Shown here: one piece after another, positions 18,901-27,785 of the stretch
Position numbering within the stretch: position 1 is the first letter of the stretch
Layout of the letters: each line of letters opens with the position of its first letter
Assembly (NCBI RefSeq): GCF_900231165.1
Contig: NZ_LT960614.1
Coordinates: 4,031,501-4,095,500, forward strand
Reading direction: 5' to 3'
Length of the DNA: 64,000 nucleotides
Source of the DNA: Hartmannibacter diazotrophicus
Lineage (GTDB): Bacteria > Pseudomonadota > Alphaproteobacteria > Rhizobiales > Pleomorphomonadaceae
The notes under the pieces: model-generated
The model's database searches: none
What the model saw: the letters and a program-made list of their open reading frames with translations, nothing else
What the model was told of the DNA's origin: nothing
Program-made: the position numbers and the translations under genes

Positions 18901-19722
18901 ATGTATGTAGACGTCCGTAGCGATTGGCTTTCCTATGTCGATGAGATTCCTCGCGCTCTCGTCGCGGCCAACGCCGTCGCCAATCTTGAGGCCCTGGAGC
19001 AGTCGCCGCGGCACTCGCATCAGAAAGCGCAACTGCTTTTCACGGTCCGTGGCATCATCAACTGCGAGGTTGAAGACGCTGTCTGGATCGTGCCGCCGCA
19101 ATGCGCCGTGTGGATTCCCGGCGGGCTGCCCCATACCGTTTTCGGCTCAGGCGAGGTGGAGTGCATCTCCCTCTTCATCGAACCTCCTGAAGCTCCGAAC
19201 CTGCCGAGCGAATGCTGCACGATCACGGTGTCGAGCTTTTTCCGTCATCTGCTGATGCGGGCCAACGAGCTACCGGAGCGCTATGACGTCGACGGTCCGG
19301 ACGGCCGCATCGTGTCCGTTATCTTCGATGAACTGGCTGCGGCGCCGGTCGAAGACCTCCGCCTCCCAATCCCCAGCGATTCGCGCCTGAAGAAGCTCGC
19401 CGACCTGTTAATCGCGGCGCCTGCGGATCATGCGACCGTCGCGGAGTGGGCCTCCCGCATCGCGGTCAGCGAGCGCAGCCTGAACCGTATGCTGGCGGAA
19501 CAGGTGGGCATGAGTTTCGGCCGCTGGCGCCGGCAGTTGCATGTTGTCCTCGCCTTGCGGCATCTGAGCGCCGGCCAGACGGTCCAGGCCGTCGCGATGG
19601 ATCTCGGCTATGAAAGCGCCAGCAGTTTCGTGACCATGTTCCGAAAGATGGTCGGCAAGCCGCCAAGCCGCTATCTGCTCGAGCGGCTTAGGTCTGCACC
19701 TCACGATCATGGCGAGCGATAG
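18901..19722 (+). CDS. AraC-family transcriptional regulator
   Basis: A 273-residue regulator. It has an N-terminal cupin-like sensing domain (SPRHSHQKAQLLFTVRG, PPQCAVWIPGGLPHTVFG) and a C-terminal double helix-turn-helix (VAEWASRIAVSERSLNRMLA ... VQAVAMDLGYESASSFVTMF). The ATG at 18901 follows GAGG at a suitable distance; a TTG codon sits directly before it in frame. It lies between the divergent small membrane gene and the convergent TonB-dependent receptor. AraC regulators beside such receptors often control uptake of an iron chelate or other nutrient, which is only inferred here. Confidence 0.9.
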   Translation: MYVDVRSDWLSYVDEIPRALVAANAVANLEALEQSPRHSHQKAQLLFTVRGIINCEVEDAVWIVPPQCAVWIPGGLPHTVFGSGEVECISLFIEPPEAPNLPSECCTITVSSFFRHLLMRANELPERYDVDGPDGRIVSVIFDELAAAPVEDLRLPIPSDSRLKKLADLLIAAPADHATVAEWASRIAVSERSLNRMLAEQVGMSFGRWRRQLHVVLALRHLSAGQTVQAVAMDLGYESASSFVTMFRKMVGKPPSRYLLERLRSAPHDHGER

Positions 19723-19803
19723 GAACTGCTGGGCTTCATCTACGATCGCCGCATAGCGAAGTCTCCGGCGGTGCGGCCGTCGTGATGCTCGACGAGTTCA
19801 CGA

Positions 19804-21963
19804 TCAAAAGCTCTTGGTGATCCCGAGCCCGACGATACGGCCCGGTCCGGCCGCGACGGTTTCGGCGCCCAAATAGAGCGAACCGAACGTTTCGGCACGT
19901 TGGTCGAGGAGATTGCGCCCGAAGGCATAGAGCTCCAGGTCGCCAGCATCGTTCTTCCACCCGATCCGGGCGTCCACAATGTGGTAAGGCTTCAGATCGA
20001 ACGAATTGTCGACATCGGCGGGACGGCTCCCAGTGAACTGATACTGCACCCCAAGGGACAACGAACCCGGCAGATTCAGGACGCTGGCTAAGGTATCGTA
20101 TTGCAGCCCTGTCGTGACGGTCCATTGCGGCGTGTTGGGCACCCCGTTCCCCGCGACGGTGTTGGTGTTGGCACCATTGGCTCCCAGCTCGCTATACGTG
20201 TAGCCGAGGCCGCCCGTCAGGGTCAGCCCATCTGAGATGAGCATGCGGCCCTGAAGCTCGAAGCCACTGGTCTTATAATCCTGATAGGTCGTGCCGAACG
20301 TCCCGAGCGCGGGATCAAGGTAGGTCATGACGCCATTCTTGATATCGTTGTGAAAGACGCTGGCATCGAGCTCAAGGCGGTCGTCGAACAGGCTTGCCTT
20401 TATGCCTGCCTCATATGTCCAGCCGGCCGCCGCCGGATATGGATCGGCCACGACGCCGTTCACCGGGTAACCGAACAACGGATAGACGCGCGTGGCGTGG
20501 CCGCGCGCCAGCGAGACATAGGTCTGGACCTCATCCGACCACTTGTAAGCCAGCGCCATTCGGCCCGTCGGATAGGTTTGCGAGGTCGAGTTTGAGCCTG
20601 TCAGATCGGCAATATCCCCCGAGTTCCCACGCTTGAGTTCGATCTGATCGTGGCTCAAGCGACCGCCGATCGAAAACTCCCATCGCTCCGCGAACGGGAC
20701 TGACATGTCACCGAACAGGCCAAGGTTGGTACTGTTGAGGTCGGTGTCCATTGTGATGGTGTCGAAGTAAGGCGGGGGCGCGCATTGCGCGCTGACGCAT
20801 GTACGGCTCCCTTCGGTGCGAGCGACACTGGCGCCCATGACCCACCGGATCGGATCGCCTTCAAGCGAATTCAGCCGAAGCTCCTGGCTGAAGATGTTCT
20901 CTTTATCGTCTAGGTGGCCGCGAGAACTGAAAGCCGGAAATCCAAGCTGGTCGTAGAGCAGCTTGTCGGCGTTGTCGGTCTTGCTGTCCAGTTCGTTGTG
21001 CTGATAGGCGCTGAGGGAGGTGAATCTGAAAGCGTCAAATTCGCGTTCCACGGTCAGCGTGGTGCCGCCTTGCGTCGTCACCGACTTCGGTTCGGTCAAG
21101 GTTCCGCTGATCGGAAATCCGGGCGTATTGCGCAGGAGGTAGAATGGTGCGTTGCCTTCATCCCGGAGGTAGTTGCCAGTCAGCGTGACGGTCGTATCGT
21201 CGATCCCGGTGTAGCGCAGCCCGCCACGAAATGCCGCGATATCGCGCTTGCCGAGGTCATCGGTGAACAAGCTGCTAACGTCACCGTCCTGGTGACCGAA
21301 ACGCACGGCCATGCGTCCGTCAAGCGCATCCGGGATGATATTGCCGCCCAGAACCATCTCACCCATGCGATAGCCGTTTGTGCCGATCTCGCTGGTCACA
21401 TGGATATCGCGCACCCCGTCCGGCTGATTGGTAACGACATTGATGGCGCCCCCGAGGGCATTGCTGCCCCATAATGTGCCCTGCGGGCCGCGCATAACCT
21501 CGATCCGATTAACATCGAGGAGAACGTTGGAGGCACTCATCAAACTGTTCGGCACACCGTCGATATTGAAGGCGACCGTGCCATCGGAAAAATTGACCGG
21601 CGTTCCGAGCGAACTCACGCCGCGAATAGAGAAAAACTGCGAACCTGTGGCTCTGTTGATCCACTGCACATTTGGCGAATTGCGGGCAATGGCTGCGCCG
21701 GGATCGAATGGTGCAGCCATCAAACTTTCCTGAGGGACTACGGTGACGCTTTCAGGGACATCTCTAAGGTCTTCGCTGGTTTTTCTAGCCGTAACCACTA
21801 TGGGATCGAGGACCGTAACGTCGGCCTCGGCATTCGTTTGAATGGGCTCGGCCTGTTCTGATGCCGTTTGCGCCTCTGCAACACAGCCCCATCCCGAAGC
21901 AAGGAACGTCGCGAGCAAATATATAGGGCTCGCCGACAACTTATAATTGTTCAAATCAATCAT
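19804..21963 (-). CDS. TonB-dependent outer-membrane receptor
   Basis: A 719-residue protein with an N-terminal signal peptide (about residues 1-31, ending GCVAEAQ), a plug domain (DPIVVTARKTSEDLRDVPES; FFSIRGVSSLG; VEVMRGPQGTLWGSNALGGA-type motif) and a beta-barrel ending in a terminal Phe (VGLGITKSF). By family it uses TonB-transmitted energy to bring large or scarce ligands across the outer membrane. The ligand is unknown. The style of the plug resembles receptors common in sphingomonads and other environmental alphaproteobacteria. No ABC importer or siderophore gene lies next to it. Convergent with the AraC gene. Confidence 0.92.
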   Translation of the reverse strand: MIDLNNYKLSASPIYLLATFLASGWGCVAEAQTASEQAEPIQTNAEADVTVLDPIVVTARKTSEDLRDVPESVTVVPQESLMAAPFDPGAAIARNSPNVQWINRATGSQFFSIRGVSSLGTPVNFSDGTVAFNIDGVPNSLMSASNVLLDVNRIEVMRGPQGTLWGSNALGGAINVVTNQPDGVRDIHVTSEIGTNGYRMGEMVLGGNIIPDALDGRMAVRFGHQDGDVSSLFTDDLGKRDIAAFRGGLRYTGIDDTTVTLTGNYLRDEGNAPFYLLRNTPGFPISGTLTEPKSVTTQGGTTLTVEREFDAFRFTSLSAYQHNELDSKTDNADKLLYDQLGFPAFSSRGHLDDKENIFSQELRLNSLEGDPIRWVMGASVARTEGSRTCVSAQCAPPPYFDTITMDTDLNSTNLGLFGDMSVPFAERWEFSIGGRLSHDQIELKRGNSGDIADLTGSNSTSQTYPTGRMALAYKWSDEVQTYVSLARGHATRVYPLFGYPVNGVVADPYPAAAGWTYEAGIKASLFDDRLELDASVFHNDIKNGVMTYLDPALGTFGTTYQDYKTSGFELQGRMLISDGLTLTGGLGYTYSELGANGANTNTVAGNGVPNTPQWTVTTGLQYDTLASVLNLPGSLSLGVQYQFTGSRPADVDNSFDLKPYHIVDARIGWKNDAGDLELYAFGRNLLDQRAETFGSLYLGAETVAAGPGRIVGLGITKSF

Positions 21964-22405
21964 TTGTCACCCCGCCTTGAGTAAACTGCGGTCGACAAAT
22001 CGCGAATGATCCGCATTAACGCTTGAATAAACTGGAGTTCGAGATTCAAGATTTCGCCATCCCGCCAATCTGTTTGTCAATCCGGCCAAACTGCGGACTC
22101 TCAGCCCTGTCGCTGCGGGGGCGGAGATACCTCAGAAATGCTGCTGAGGGCCGATTCTCTGGCTAGTGAGCGGGATCACGGTGCTGACGGCTCTCGTCGC
22201 CTTTTTCTTTCTCGGCCGGAGCCGCGAGACGGTAGAGGATATCGACGACGAGGCTGAATTGGCCGCAGGCGTCGCGATGTCACCCGGCAAAGCAGGATTT
22301 TGCAGCCAGCCATAGCGGGCAATCCCCGTTGCCGTCCAAGCTGCCACGACACCGAACCGCCCTGCACAACGCCCATAACCGAGGTTTTGGTCTGCCGCCA
22401 AGGAA
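21964..22405. other. Intergenic region upstream of the TonB-dependent receptor
   Basis: Receptor promoter region followed by debris up to the IS3 element. A short rightward frame at about 22164-22310 (SGITVLTALVAFFFLGRSRE, then an acidic stretch, ending at a stop) looks like the tail of a membrane protein without its beginning, so it may be a gene fragment. No Fur-box-like palindrome was recognised. Confidence 0.4.
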
Positions 22406-23122
22406 GTGGTCCTCCCTGAAGTCTGGTTCTTGAACCATTGGAGGACGAGAACATGGGCCAGAAGAAGCACAAGCCAGAAGAGATCGTCGCCAAGCTGCGT
22501 CAGGTTGACGTCCTGGTTTCGCAAGGCCGAACGACGGCTGCTGCGTCCGGCTTCGACCAGAGTATCGCGACCATGTCTGGTCCTATGACTTCGTTGAAAG
22601 CCGAACCCACGATGGACGGAGGTTCCGCATGCTCAATATCCTCGACGCGTTCAGCCGGGAAAGTCTGGCGATCCGCATCAATCGAAAGCTGAACTCGACC
22701 GACGTCATCGATGCTCTGACTGATCTGTTCATCCTGCGTGGTGTGCCCGGTCACATCAGGTCGGATAATGGGCCGGAGTTCATCGCCAAGGCGGTGCGGG
22801 ACTGGATCGCGGCCGTCGGCGCCACGACGGCATTTATCGAGCCTGGAAGCCCGTGGGAAAATGGCTATTGCGAAAGCTTCAACGCCCGGCTTGGCGACGA
22901 GTTTGTGAACGGAGAAATCTTCTACTCGCTCGGCGAGGCCAAGGTCGTGATCGACAGCTGGCGCCGTCACTACAATCCCGAACGCCCGCATTCTTCCCTG
23001 GGCTATAAACCACCAGCACCGGAAGTCCTGCTTTGGCCGGAGCCGCTCAATGGAAAGGCTGCGACGGCCAAACCAACCGTGGCCCAAAGGCCGACCCTGC
23101 ACCAAGATTTACACCGGACCAC
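22406..23122 (+). mobile_element. Internally deleted IS3-family insertion sequence
   Basis: The ends GTGGTCC (22406) and GGACCAC (23122) are inverted and lie in imperfectly matching flanks, so they are plausible IS termini. Inside, a short orfA start (ATG 22453; KKHKPEEIVAKLRQVDVLVS) runs into the C-terminal part of orfB from about 22572 in another frame (VWSYDFVESRTHDG ... SDNGPEFIAKAV ... SPWENGYCESFNARLGDEF ... NPERPHSSLGY). The DDE aspartate and glutamate of the C-terminal half are present, but the middle of the element is deleted, so it should be inactive on its own. Confidence 0.75.
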
Positions 23123-23289
23123 CCTATGGGGGCAGACGAGCCGGCCCAACAGGCCGATCCGCGAAAATGCACACGGCTCTGAAAAGAGCCTGACCATTTG
23201 TCGCGAACGGACCCACATTTGCATTCTAGTTGCCCCAGCCCACTCGCAACCCTAGGCTATCGAAGGACACGAGGAAAAGAGAAAAATCG

Positions 23290-24282
23290 ATGAGCAACGC
23301 TTGGATGGTCCGCGCTGAACGCAACAGCAGGCTGTACGACTTTTTCAAAGATAACAGCATCGTCGCAATTGGGTGGTTCGAAATTGGCAGTCTGGAAGAC
23401 CTGAACACCCGCAAGGCAGTCATGAGCCGGGTCGAACAACAGTGGCCCGAACGGAAGCTCCAGGCGGTTGCCATGGATGCAGGGCAGCTGTTTCGGTTTC
23501 GCAATGAGCTAGCCGTCGGTGACATGGTGCTGACTTACGACCAGCGCCGTCGCGTCTATCTGGTCGGAACGATTGCTGGACCATACCGCTACGATCGATC
23601 TTTGGATCCCGAATATCCTAACTTGCGATCGGTGACATGGCGTGGAGAAGTCTCTCGCGACCTGTTGTCAGTTGCCAGCCGAAACAGTCTCGGAGCGATC
23701 TCAACGCTTTTTCTCGTGCCCAAGGAAGTAGCTGATGATGTGGAAAGGGCACTGACTTCCCATCGCCCTTCAACCCCATCATCACCATCGGAAGATGAAG
23801 CTATCGAAGAGGGCGTCTTCGCAAACATACAAGCGAAAGCACTCGAATTCGCAAAGGACCGTGTATCCGCTCTTGGATGGGAAGAACTACAGGATCTTGT
23901 GGCTGGCTTACTCCGCGCTCTCGGATATCGCACCCGAGTGTCGGCAGCTGGCCCTGATCGGGGCAAAGACATCGTCGCTTCTCCCGATGGATTCGGGTTT
24001 GAGGCCCCCCGTATCGTAGTCGAGGTGAAACATCGACAAGGCGCCATGGGATCTCAGCAGATACGCAGCTTTCTGGGTGGGCGGCATCCTCAGGACAAAG
24101 GCCTCTATGTCTCTACGGGTGGCTTCACCAAAGATGCCTATTACGAAGCTGAACGTGCGAACATCCCCATGGCATTGATGACGATCGACGAACTCGTAGA
24201 GTCACTCGTTGAGCACTATGACAACCTCGACATGGAGACGAAGCAGTTGCTGCCGATGAAAAGAATCTACTGGCCAGCGTAG
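23290..24282 (+). CDS. Mrr-type restriction endonuclease with N-terminal EVE/PUA-like domain
   Basis: A 330-residue protein. The C-terminal half (about residues 195-300) is an Mrr-type PD-(D/E)xK nuclease: E200, D227 in [10 protein letters not shown], and E245-x-K247 in VVEVKHR. The N-terminal half (about 1-145: [51 protein letters not shown]) has the look of the EVE/PUA-like domains that read modified bases. By family such proteins cut modified foreign DNA (type IV restriction). No methylase is encoded nearby, consistent with type IV. It lies between IS debris and tRNA-Ser. The Met at 23290 is the first residue of the domain; 23230 is an upstream alternative. Confidence 0.85.
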   Translation: MSNAWMVRAERNSRLYDFFKDNSIVAIGWFEIGSLEDLNTRKAVMSRVEQQWPERKLQAVAMDAGQLFRFRNELAVGDMVLTYDQRRRVYLVGTIAGPYRYDRSLDPEYPNLRSVTWRGEVSRDLLSVASRNSLGAISTLFLVPKEVADDVERALTSHRPSTPSSPSEDEAIEEGVFANIQAKALEFAKDRVSALGWEELQDLVAGLLRALGYRTRVSAAGPDRGKDIVASPDGFGFEAPRIVVEVKHRQGAMGSQQIRSFLGGRHPQDKGLYVSTGGFTKDAYYEAERANIPMALMTIDELVESLVEHYDNLDMETKQLLPMKRIYWPA

Positions 24283-24400
24283 TGGCTGATTGCTGTTCTG
24301 AGGCTTCGCGCCGATGCAGGACCACTGTTGGGGTAATTGTTGGGGCATTCGCCGACACCCGCCAGCAAATGCCAATATTTTCAATTATCTATAAATTATA

Positions 24401-24490
24401 TGGCGGACAGAGAGGGATTCGAACCCTCGATAGAGTTGCCCCTATACACGCGTTCCAGGCGTGCGCCTTCAACCACTCGGCCACCTGTCC
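24401..24490 (-). tRNA. tRNA-Ser (anticodon GGA)
   Basis: The minus strand reads as a 90-base class II tRNA. The acceptor stem starts GGACAGG and its 3' strand ends CTGTCC, followed by G and the encoded CCA. The D-arm contains GGCCGAGTGGTTGAAGGC, the anticodon stem CACGC/GCGTG encloses the loop CTGGAAC (anticodon GGA), a long variable arm follows, and the T-arm contains GGTTCGAATCC. It decodes UCC/UCU. The mobile-element-rich region lies on its 3' side, as expected for an island attachment site. Confidence 0.97.
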
Positions 24491-24808
24491 TTGGTGCGGC
24501 GGAATATACCCATCGCGCTTCGCGGCGCAAGCCATGCGTGACGTTTTTTTGTCGGCCGGAAAGTCTCAGGGCAAATAGCAGGGAAAAGGTCTGTGCACAG
24601 ACCCCGCAATGACGGCGCCGCGCACCAGAAAAGGCCCTTGCAGCGGGCGAAATCATGAGCTTGGACCATTCGGCCCAATCCGGCGCTGCGGACACAGGGC
24701 GCCGATCGAAGGACGACCGTCGCGGCTCACGGCGTTCCCATCGCATCGAACGGCCGCAAGCGAGTCGCCATGCGGAGGGGCGGCACGTACCCGCGCCGAC
24801 CGGACGCC
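24491..24808. other. Intergenic region between tRNA-Ser and the dehydrogenase
   Basis: Contains the tRNA-Ser promoter region and the downstream end of the leftward dehydrogenase gene. No convincing gene or hairpin was seen; the open frames here have no recognisable domains. Confidence 0.5.
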
Positions 24809-25795
24809 TTACAGCATGCTCGGCAGCACCCGATCCGGCGGGCGGTGCCCGTCCATGAAGGTCTTGATGTTGATGATGACCTTCTCGCCCATGTCGATGC
24901 GGCCCTCGAGCGTCGCCGAGCCGAGATGCGGCAACAGCACCACGTGGTCGTTCTTGACGAGCTTCGGGTTGACCGCCGGCTCATGCTCGAAGACGTCGAG
25001 ACCCGCGCCCGCAAGGTCGCCCGCCTCCAGCATGCGCGCCAGCGTGTTCTCGTCGACCACCTCGCCGCGCGCGGTGTTGACGAGATAGGCTTCCTTTTTC
25101 ATCAGCTTCAGCCGCCGCCCGGAGAGAAGATGATAGGTCGCGGGCGTATGCGGGCAATGGATGGAGACGACATCCATGCGGGCCAGCATCTGGTCGAGGC
25201 TTTCCCAGTAGGTCGCCTCCAGCCGGTCCTCGATCTCTGCGGGAACGCGGCGCCGGTTGTGGTAGTGGATGGACATGCCGAAGGCGAGCGCCCGGCGCGC
25301 CACCGCCTGGCCGATGCGGCCCATGCCGATGATGCCGAGCCGCTTGCCCCAGATCCGCCGCCCGAGCATGAAGGTCGGCGACCAGCCGGTCCATTCGCCG
25401 CTTTCCATGACCTTGAGGCCTTCGGACATGCGGCGCGGCACGGCGAGGATGAGTGCCATGGTCATGTCGGCCGTATCCTCGGTGAGGACGCCCGGCGTGT
25501 TGGTGACGGCGATGCCGCGATTGTTGGCGCTCTCCACGTCGATATTGTCGACGCCGTTGCCGAAGTTCGCGATCAGCTTGAGGTTGGGCCCGGCCTTGGC
25601 GAGCACCGCCGCGTCGATCCGGTCCGTCACCGTCGGCACCAGCACGTCCGCCTCGGCGACCGCCGCCGTCAGTTCGGCCTGGGTCATCGGATGGTCGTCG
25701 GCATTGAGCCGCGTGTCGAAGAGTTCGCGCATGCGCGTTTCCACCACATCGGGCAGCTTCCGCGTGACGAAAACGATCGGCTTCTTGCGAGACAT
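24809..25795 (-). CDS. D-isomer-specific 2-hydroxyacid dehydrogenase (glyoxylate/hydroxypyruvate reductase type)
   Basis: A 328-residue NAD(P)-dependent dehydrogenase. It has the glycine-rich motif GIIGMGRIGQAVARRA and the catalytic set Arg in NTARGEVVDE, Glu in GLDVFEHEP and His in LPHLGSAT, all in the standard order. By family it interconverts 2-keto acids and D-2-hydroxy acids; the closest style is glyoxylate or D-glycerate dehydrogenase. The start at 25795 fits the family length. It appears to be a single-gene unit. Confidence 0.9.
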   Translation of the reverse strand: MSRKKPIVFVTRKLPDVVETRMRELFDTRLNADDHPMTQAELTAAVAEADVLVPTVTDRIDAAVLAKAGPNLKLIANFGNGVDNIDVESANNRGIAVTNTPGVLTEDTADMTMALILAVPRRMSEGLKVMESGEWTGWSPTFMLGRRIWGKRLGIIGMGRIGQAVARRALAFGMSIHYHNRRRVPAEIEDRLEATYWESLDQMLARMDVVSIHCPHTPATYHLLSGRRLKLMKKEAYLVNTARGEVVDENTLARMLEAGDLAGAGLDVFEHEPAVNPKLVKNDHVVLLPHLGSATLEGRIDMGEKVIINIKTFMDGHRPPDRVLPSML

Positions 25796-26153
25796 CCCGT
25801 CCTACTCCCCCTGCCCCGCAACGCGCCGAACGGCGGGCGAGCGGGCAGACCCTGGTCAACTTGGGCACCATATATCCATCGCCTGCCGCCCGGTTCAACG
25901 CCCCATAAGTCTGGCCGGCTCCATTGACCCCGCGTTAACCCTGTAAGAGGCAGGATGCCACCGTGCCGGGTGTGCATCGCACATGTGGTTCTGGCCGCGC
26001 CGAAGCCCCGGAAACCGCGGAATGCCGGGCGGTTGGCGCTCGTCTCCTGTCGCAGGGGCCGGAGAGGCAAACGAAGTATTTTTCCCGAGGCGACACAGTG
26101 TCGCTTTCCGTGCGGAAGGGCGCGATCGGCGTCCGTCGGACCACTCAGGACCC
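25796..26153. other. Intergenic region between divergent dehydrogenase and SH3 genes
   Basis: Divergent promoter region. The clearest element is a perfect 15-base palindrome at 26090-26104 (GCGACAC, one base, GTGTCGC), about 50 bases before the SH3 gene, which could be an operator. No gene was recognised. Confidence 0.45.
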
Positions 26154-26714
26154 ATGATGAGGATGAGCCGCTCTCGACAGTTCCTGGCCTTCGTCGCGCT
26201 TTTTGCGGCCCTTGGCCTGTTCTGCGGGCCGTCCCTCGCCCAGGAGGGCGGGGATTTGCCGACCTCCACCCGCACCGGCTCCAAGACCGGGCTGAAGGTG
26301 CCCCGTTTCGTCAGCCTCAAGTCGGACGCGGTCAACGTGCGCGTCGGACCGAGCCGCCAGCACGCCATCGCCTGGCGCTACGTGCGCGCCGGCATGCCGG
26401 TGGAGATCACGCAGGAATTCGACAACTGGCGCCGCATCCGCGACTTCGAGGGCGCCGAGGGCTGGGTGTTCCACTCGCTGCTGTCAGGCGTGCGCACCGC
26501 CCTCGTCTCGCCCTGGGATACGGACAAGAAGCCCGTGCCGCTCTATCGCGACGCCCGGGCCGATGCGCAGGTGGTCACGCGGCTTGAGCCCGGCGTGCTT
26601 GGCCGGGTCGACAGCTGCGACGGCAGCTGGTGTCATCTGGAGGGTGACAATTTCGACGGCTGGATCGACCAGAACCTGCTGTGGGGCGTCTATCCCGACG
26701 AGACGTTCCAGTAG
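26154..26714 (+). CDS. Exported protein with two bacterial SH3-like domains
   Basis: A 186-residue secreted protein. A signal peptide (MRMSRSRQFLAFVALFAALG, cleavage near SLAQ) is followed by two SH3-like repeats, about residues 55-120 (DAVNVRVGPSRQHAIAWRYV, EGAEGWVFHSLLSG) and 125-186 (VPLYRDARADAQVVTRLEPG, FDGWIDQNLLWG). Such domains often bind peptidoglycan, and many alphaproteobacteria carry this two-domain form. ATG codons at 26154 and 26157 are both possible; AGGA is better spaced from the latter. The stop codon lies inside the first unit of a 15-base tandem repeat. Confidence 0.85.
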   Translation: MMRMSRSRQFLAFVALFAALGLFCGPSLAQEGGDLPTSTRTGSKTGLKVPRFVSLKSDAVNVRVGPSRQHAIAWRYVRAGMPVEITQEFDNWRRIRDFEGAEGWVFHSLLSGVRTALVSPWDTDKKPVPLYRDARADAQVVTRLEPGVLGRVDSCDGSWCHLEGDNFDGWIDQNLLWGVYPDETFQ

Positions 26715-26770
26715 GCTGCGGGCCAGTAGAGTGCCGGCCAGCAGGCTGCCAGCCAGTAGGCTACCGATAC
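26711..26770 (+). repeat. Four imperfect 15-base tandem repeats across the SH3-gene stop
   Basis: Units begin at 26711, 26726, 26741 and 26756 and follow the pattern GTAGGCTGCGGGCCA with a few changes each. The SH3-gene stop (TAG) is in the first unit. The TAG recurs in the second and fourth units, while the third has CAG. Confidence 0.8.
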
Positions 26771-26777
26771 CCGCGTC

Positions 26778-27056
26778 TCATTGGCAGGTCATATACGGCT
26801 TGCCGGTGCTCGGATCGATCTCGTAGGGCGTCCGCGGCACGCATTTCCGGGACGGCTGTGTCTGGGGGCTGCGATAGGTGTCGCGCCGGATCTGCTGGCG
26901 TTCCTTGGCGGTCGACCCGTATCCGGACCGCTCGCGGCAATGCGTGTCGCCGCCCTGGCAGACGGTGTTGGCCGCCTGCGCCCCGACCGTCATCGGCGGC
27001 AGGACCAGCAGGGCCGCCAATATGGCGCCGGTGACCGACAGTCCGCGTTTTTGCAT
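26778..27056 (-). CDS. Small exported cysteine-containing protein, unknown function
   Basis: A 92-residue protein with a clear Sec signal peptide (LSVTGAILAALLVLPPMTVG, cleavage near AQAAN). The mature part of about 64 residues is basic and has four cysteines (VCQGGDTHC, RKCVP, YMTC), suggesting disulphide bonds in the periplasm. An AGGAG lies 9 bases before the ATG. I do not recognise the family. It is convergent with the SH3-domain gene. Confidence 0.65.
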   Translation of the reverse strand: MQKRGLSVTGAILAALLVLPPMTVGAQAANTVCQGGDTHCRERSGYGSTAKERQQIRRDTYRSPQTQPSRKCVPRTPYEIDPSTGKPYMTCQ

Positions 27057-27235
27057 GTCATCTCACTCCTGTAGGGCAACGCCGTTGCTGAAGACCCAAC
27101 ACGGCCGCCCCGCGATTCGTTCCCGGCAGCCTTGTCCAGCCCTTCCCCGATATAGGCACGAGGGCCGCCGAATGCATCGCCCCGGCCCGAAAGCCATGCC
27201 CGAAAGCCATGACCGGAAGCACCATCTTGCCCTGA

Positions 27236-27255
27236 TTATATAACACGTTATATAA
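27236..27255. promoter_or_regulatory. Perfect palindrome upstream of the MarR gene (likely operator)
   Basis: TTATATAAC (27236-27244) and GTTATATAA (27247-27255) are perfect inverted copies around a 2-base centre, 30 bases before the MarR start. The length and position fit a MarR dimer site overlapping the promoter. Confidence 0.7.
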
Positions 27256-27258
27256 GCG

Positions 27259-27272
27259 GTTATCTTGATAAC
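27259..27272. promoter_or_regulatory. Second palindrome upstream of the MarR gene
   Basis: GTTATC and GATAAC are perfect inverted arms around TT, 12 bases before the MarR start codon. The arms resemble those of the upstream palindrome (both contain GTTAT), suggesting a second site for the same protein. Confidence 0.6.
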
Positions 27273-27284
27273 TCCGGGAAGCCC

Positions 27285-27785
27285 ATGACCGAAGACGTCG
27301 TCCGCTCGCTGGGCCTGCTCTGCCTCGGCTCGCGCCTCAAGCGCATCGGCGAGCGCCTGCAGGCCAACACCGACGCGATTCTCGCCGCCGAGGGCGTCGG
27401 CATCAGCGCCAGCCAGTATCCCTATCTCGCCAGCCTCGACCGGCTGGGCCCCCTGACGATCGGCGAACTCGCCGAGGCCGTGGGCGTCAGCCAGCCGGGG
27501 GTGACGCGCAGCGTCAACATGCTCATCGGCGCCGGACTGATGCTGGCCGAATCCTCGCCCGACGACCAGCGCCGCCGCATCGTGCGCCTCACGGCGGACG
27601 GCGCGCGCATTGTGGAGATCGGCAAGCGCAGCGTCTGGGCCCGCGTCGAGGCGGCTGTGGCCGACCTTTGCGAGGGGTTCGACGGACCGCTGCTCGCCCA
27701 GCTTGCCGCCATCGAAGAAGGGCTCGACGCCGCACCGCTCGTCAGACGCGGTACATTGAAGACGGAACAGGACACCACATCATGA
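27285..27785 (+). CDS. MarR-family transcriptional regulator
   Basis: A 166-residue winged-helix regulator with the MarR recognition region (LTIGELAEAVGVSQPGVTRS) and wing (SSPDDQRRRIVRLTADG). By family it is a dimeric, usually autoregulated repressor that responds to small molecules. Two perfect palindromes lie just upstream. Its stop overlaps the start of the acetyltransferase gene (ATGA), so the two are translationally coupled and probably co-regulated. Confidence 0.9.
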   Translation: MTEDVVRSLGLLCLGSRLKRIGERLQANTDAILAAEGVGISASQYPYLASLDRLGPLTIGELAEAVGVSQPGVTRSVNMLIGAGLMLAESSPDDQRRRIVRLTADGARIVEIGKRSVWARVEAAVADLCEGFDGPLLAQLAAIEEGLDAAPLVRRGTLKTEQDTTS

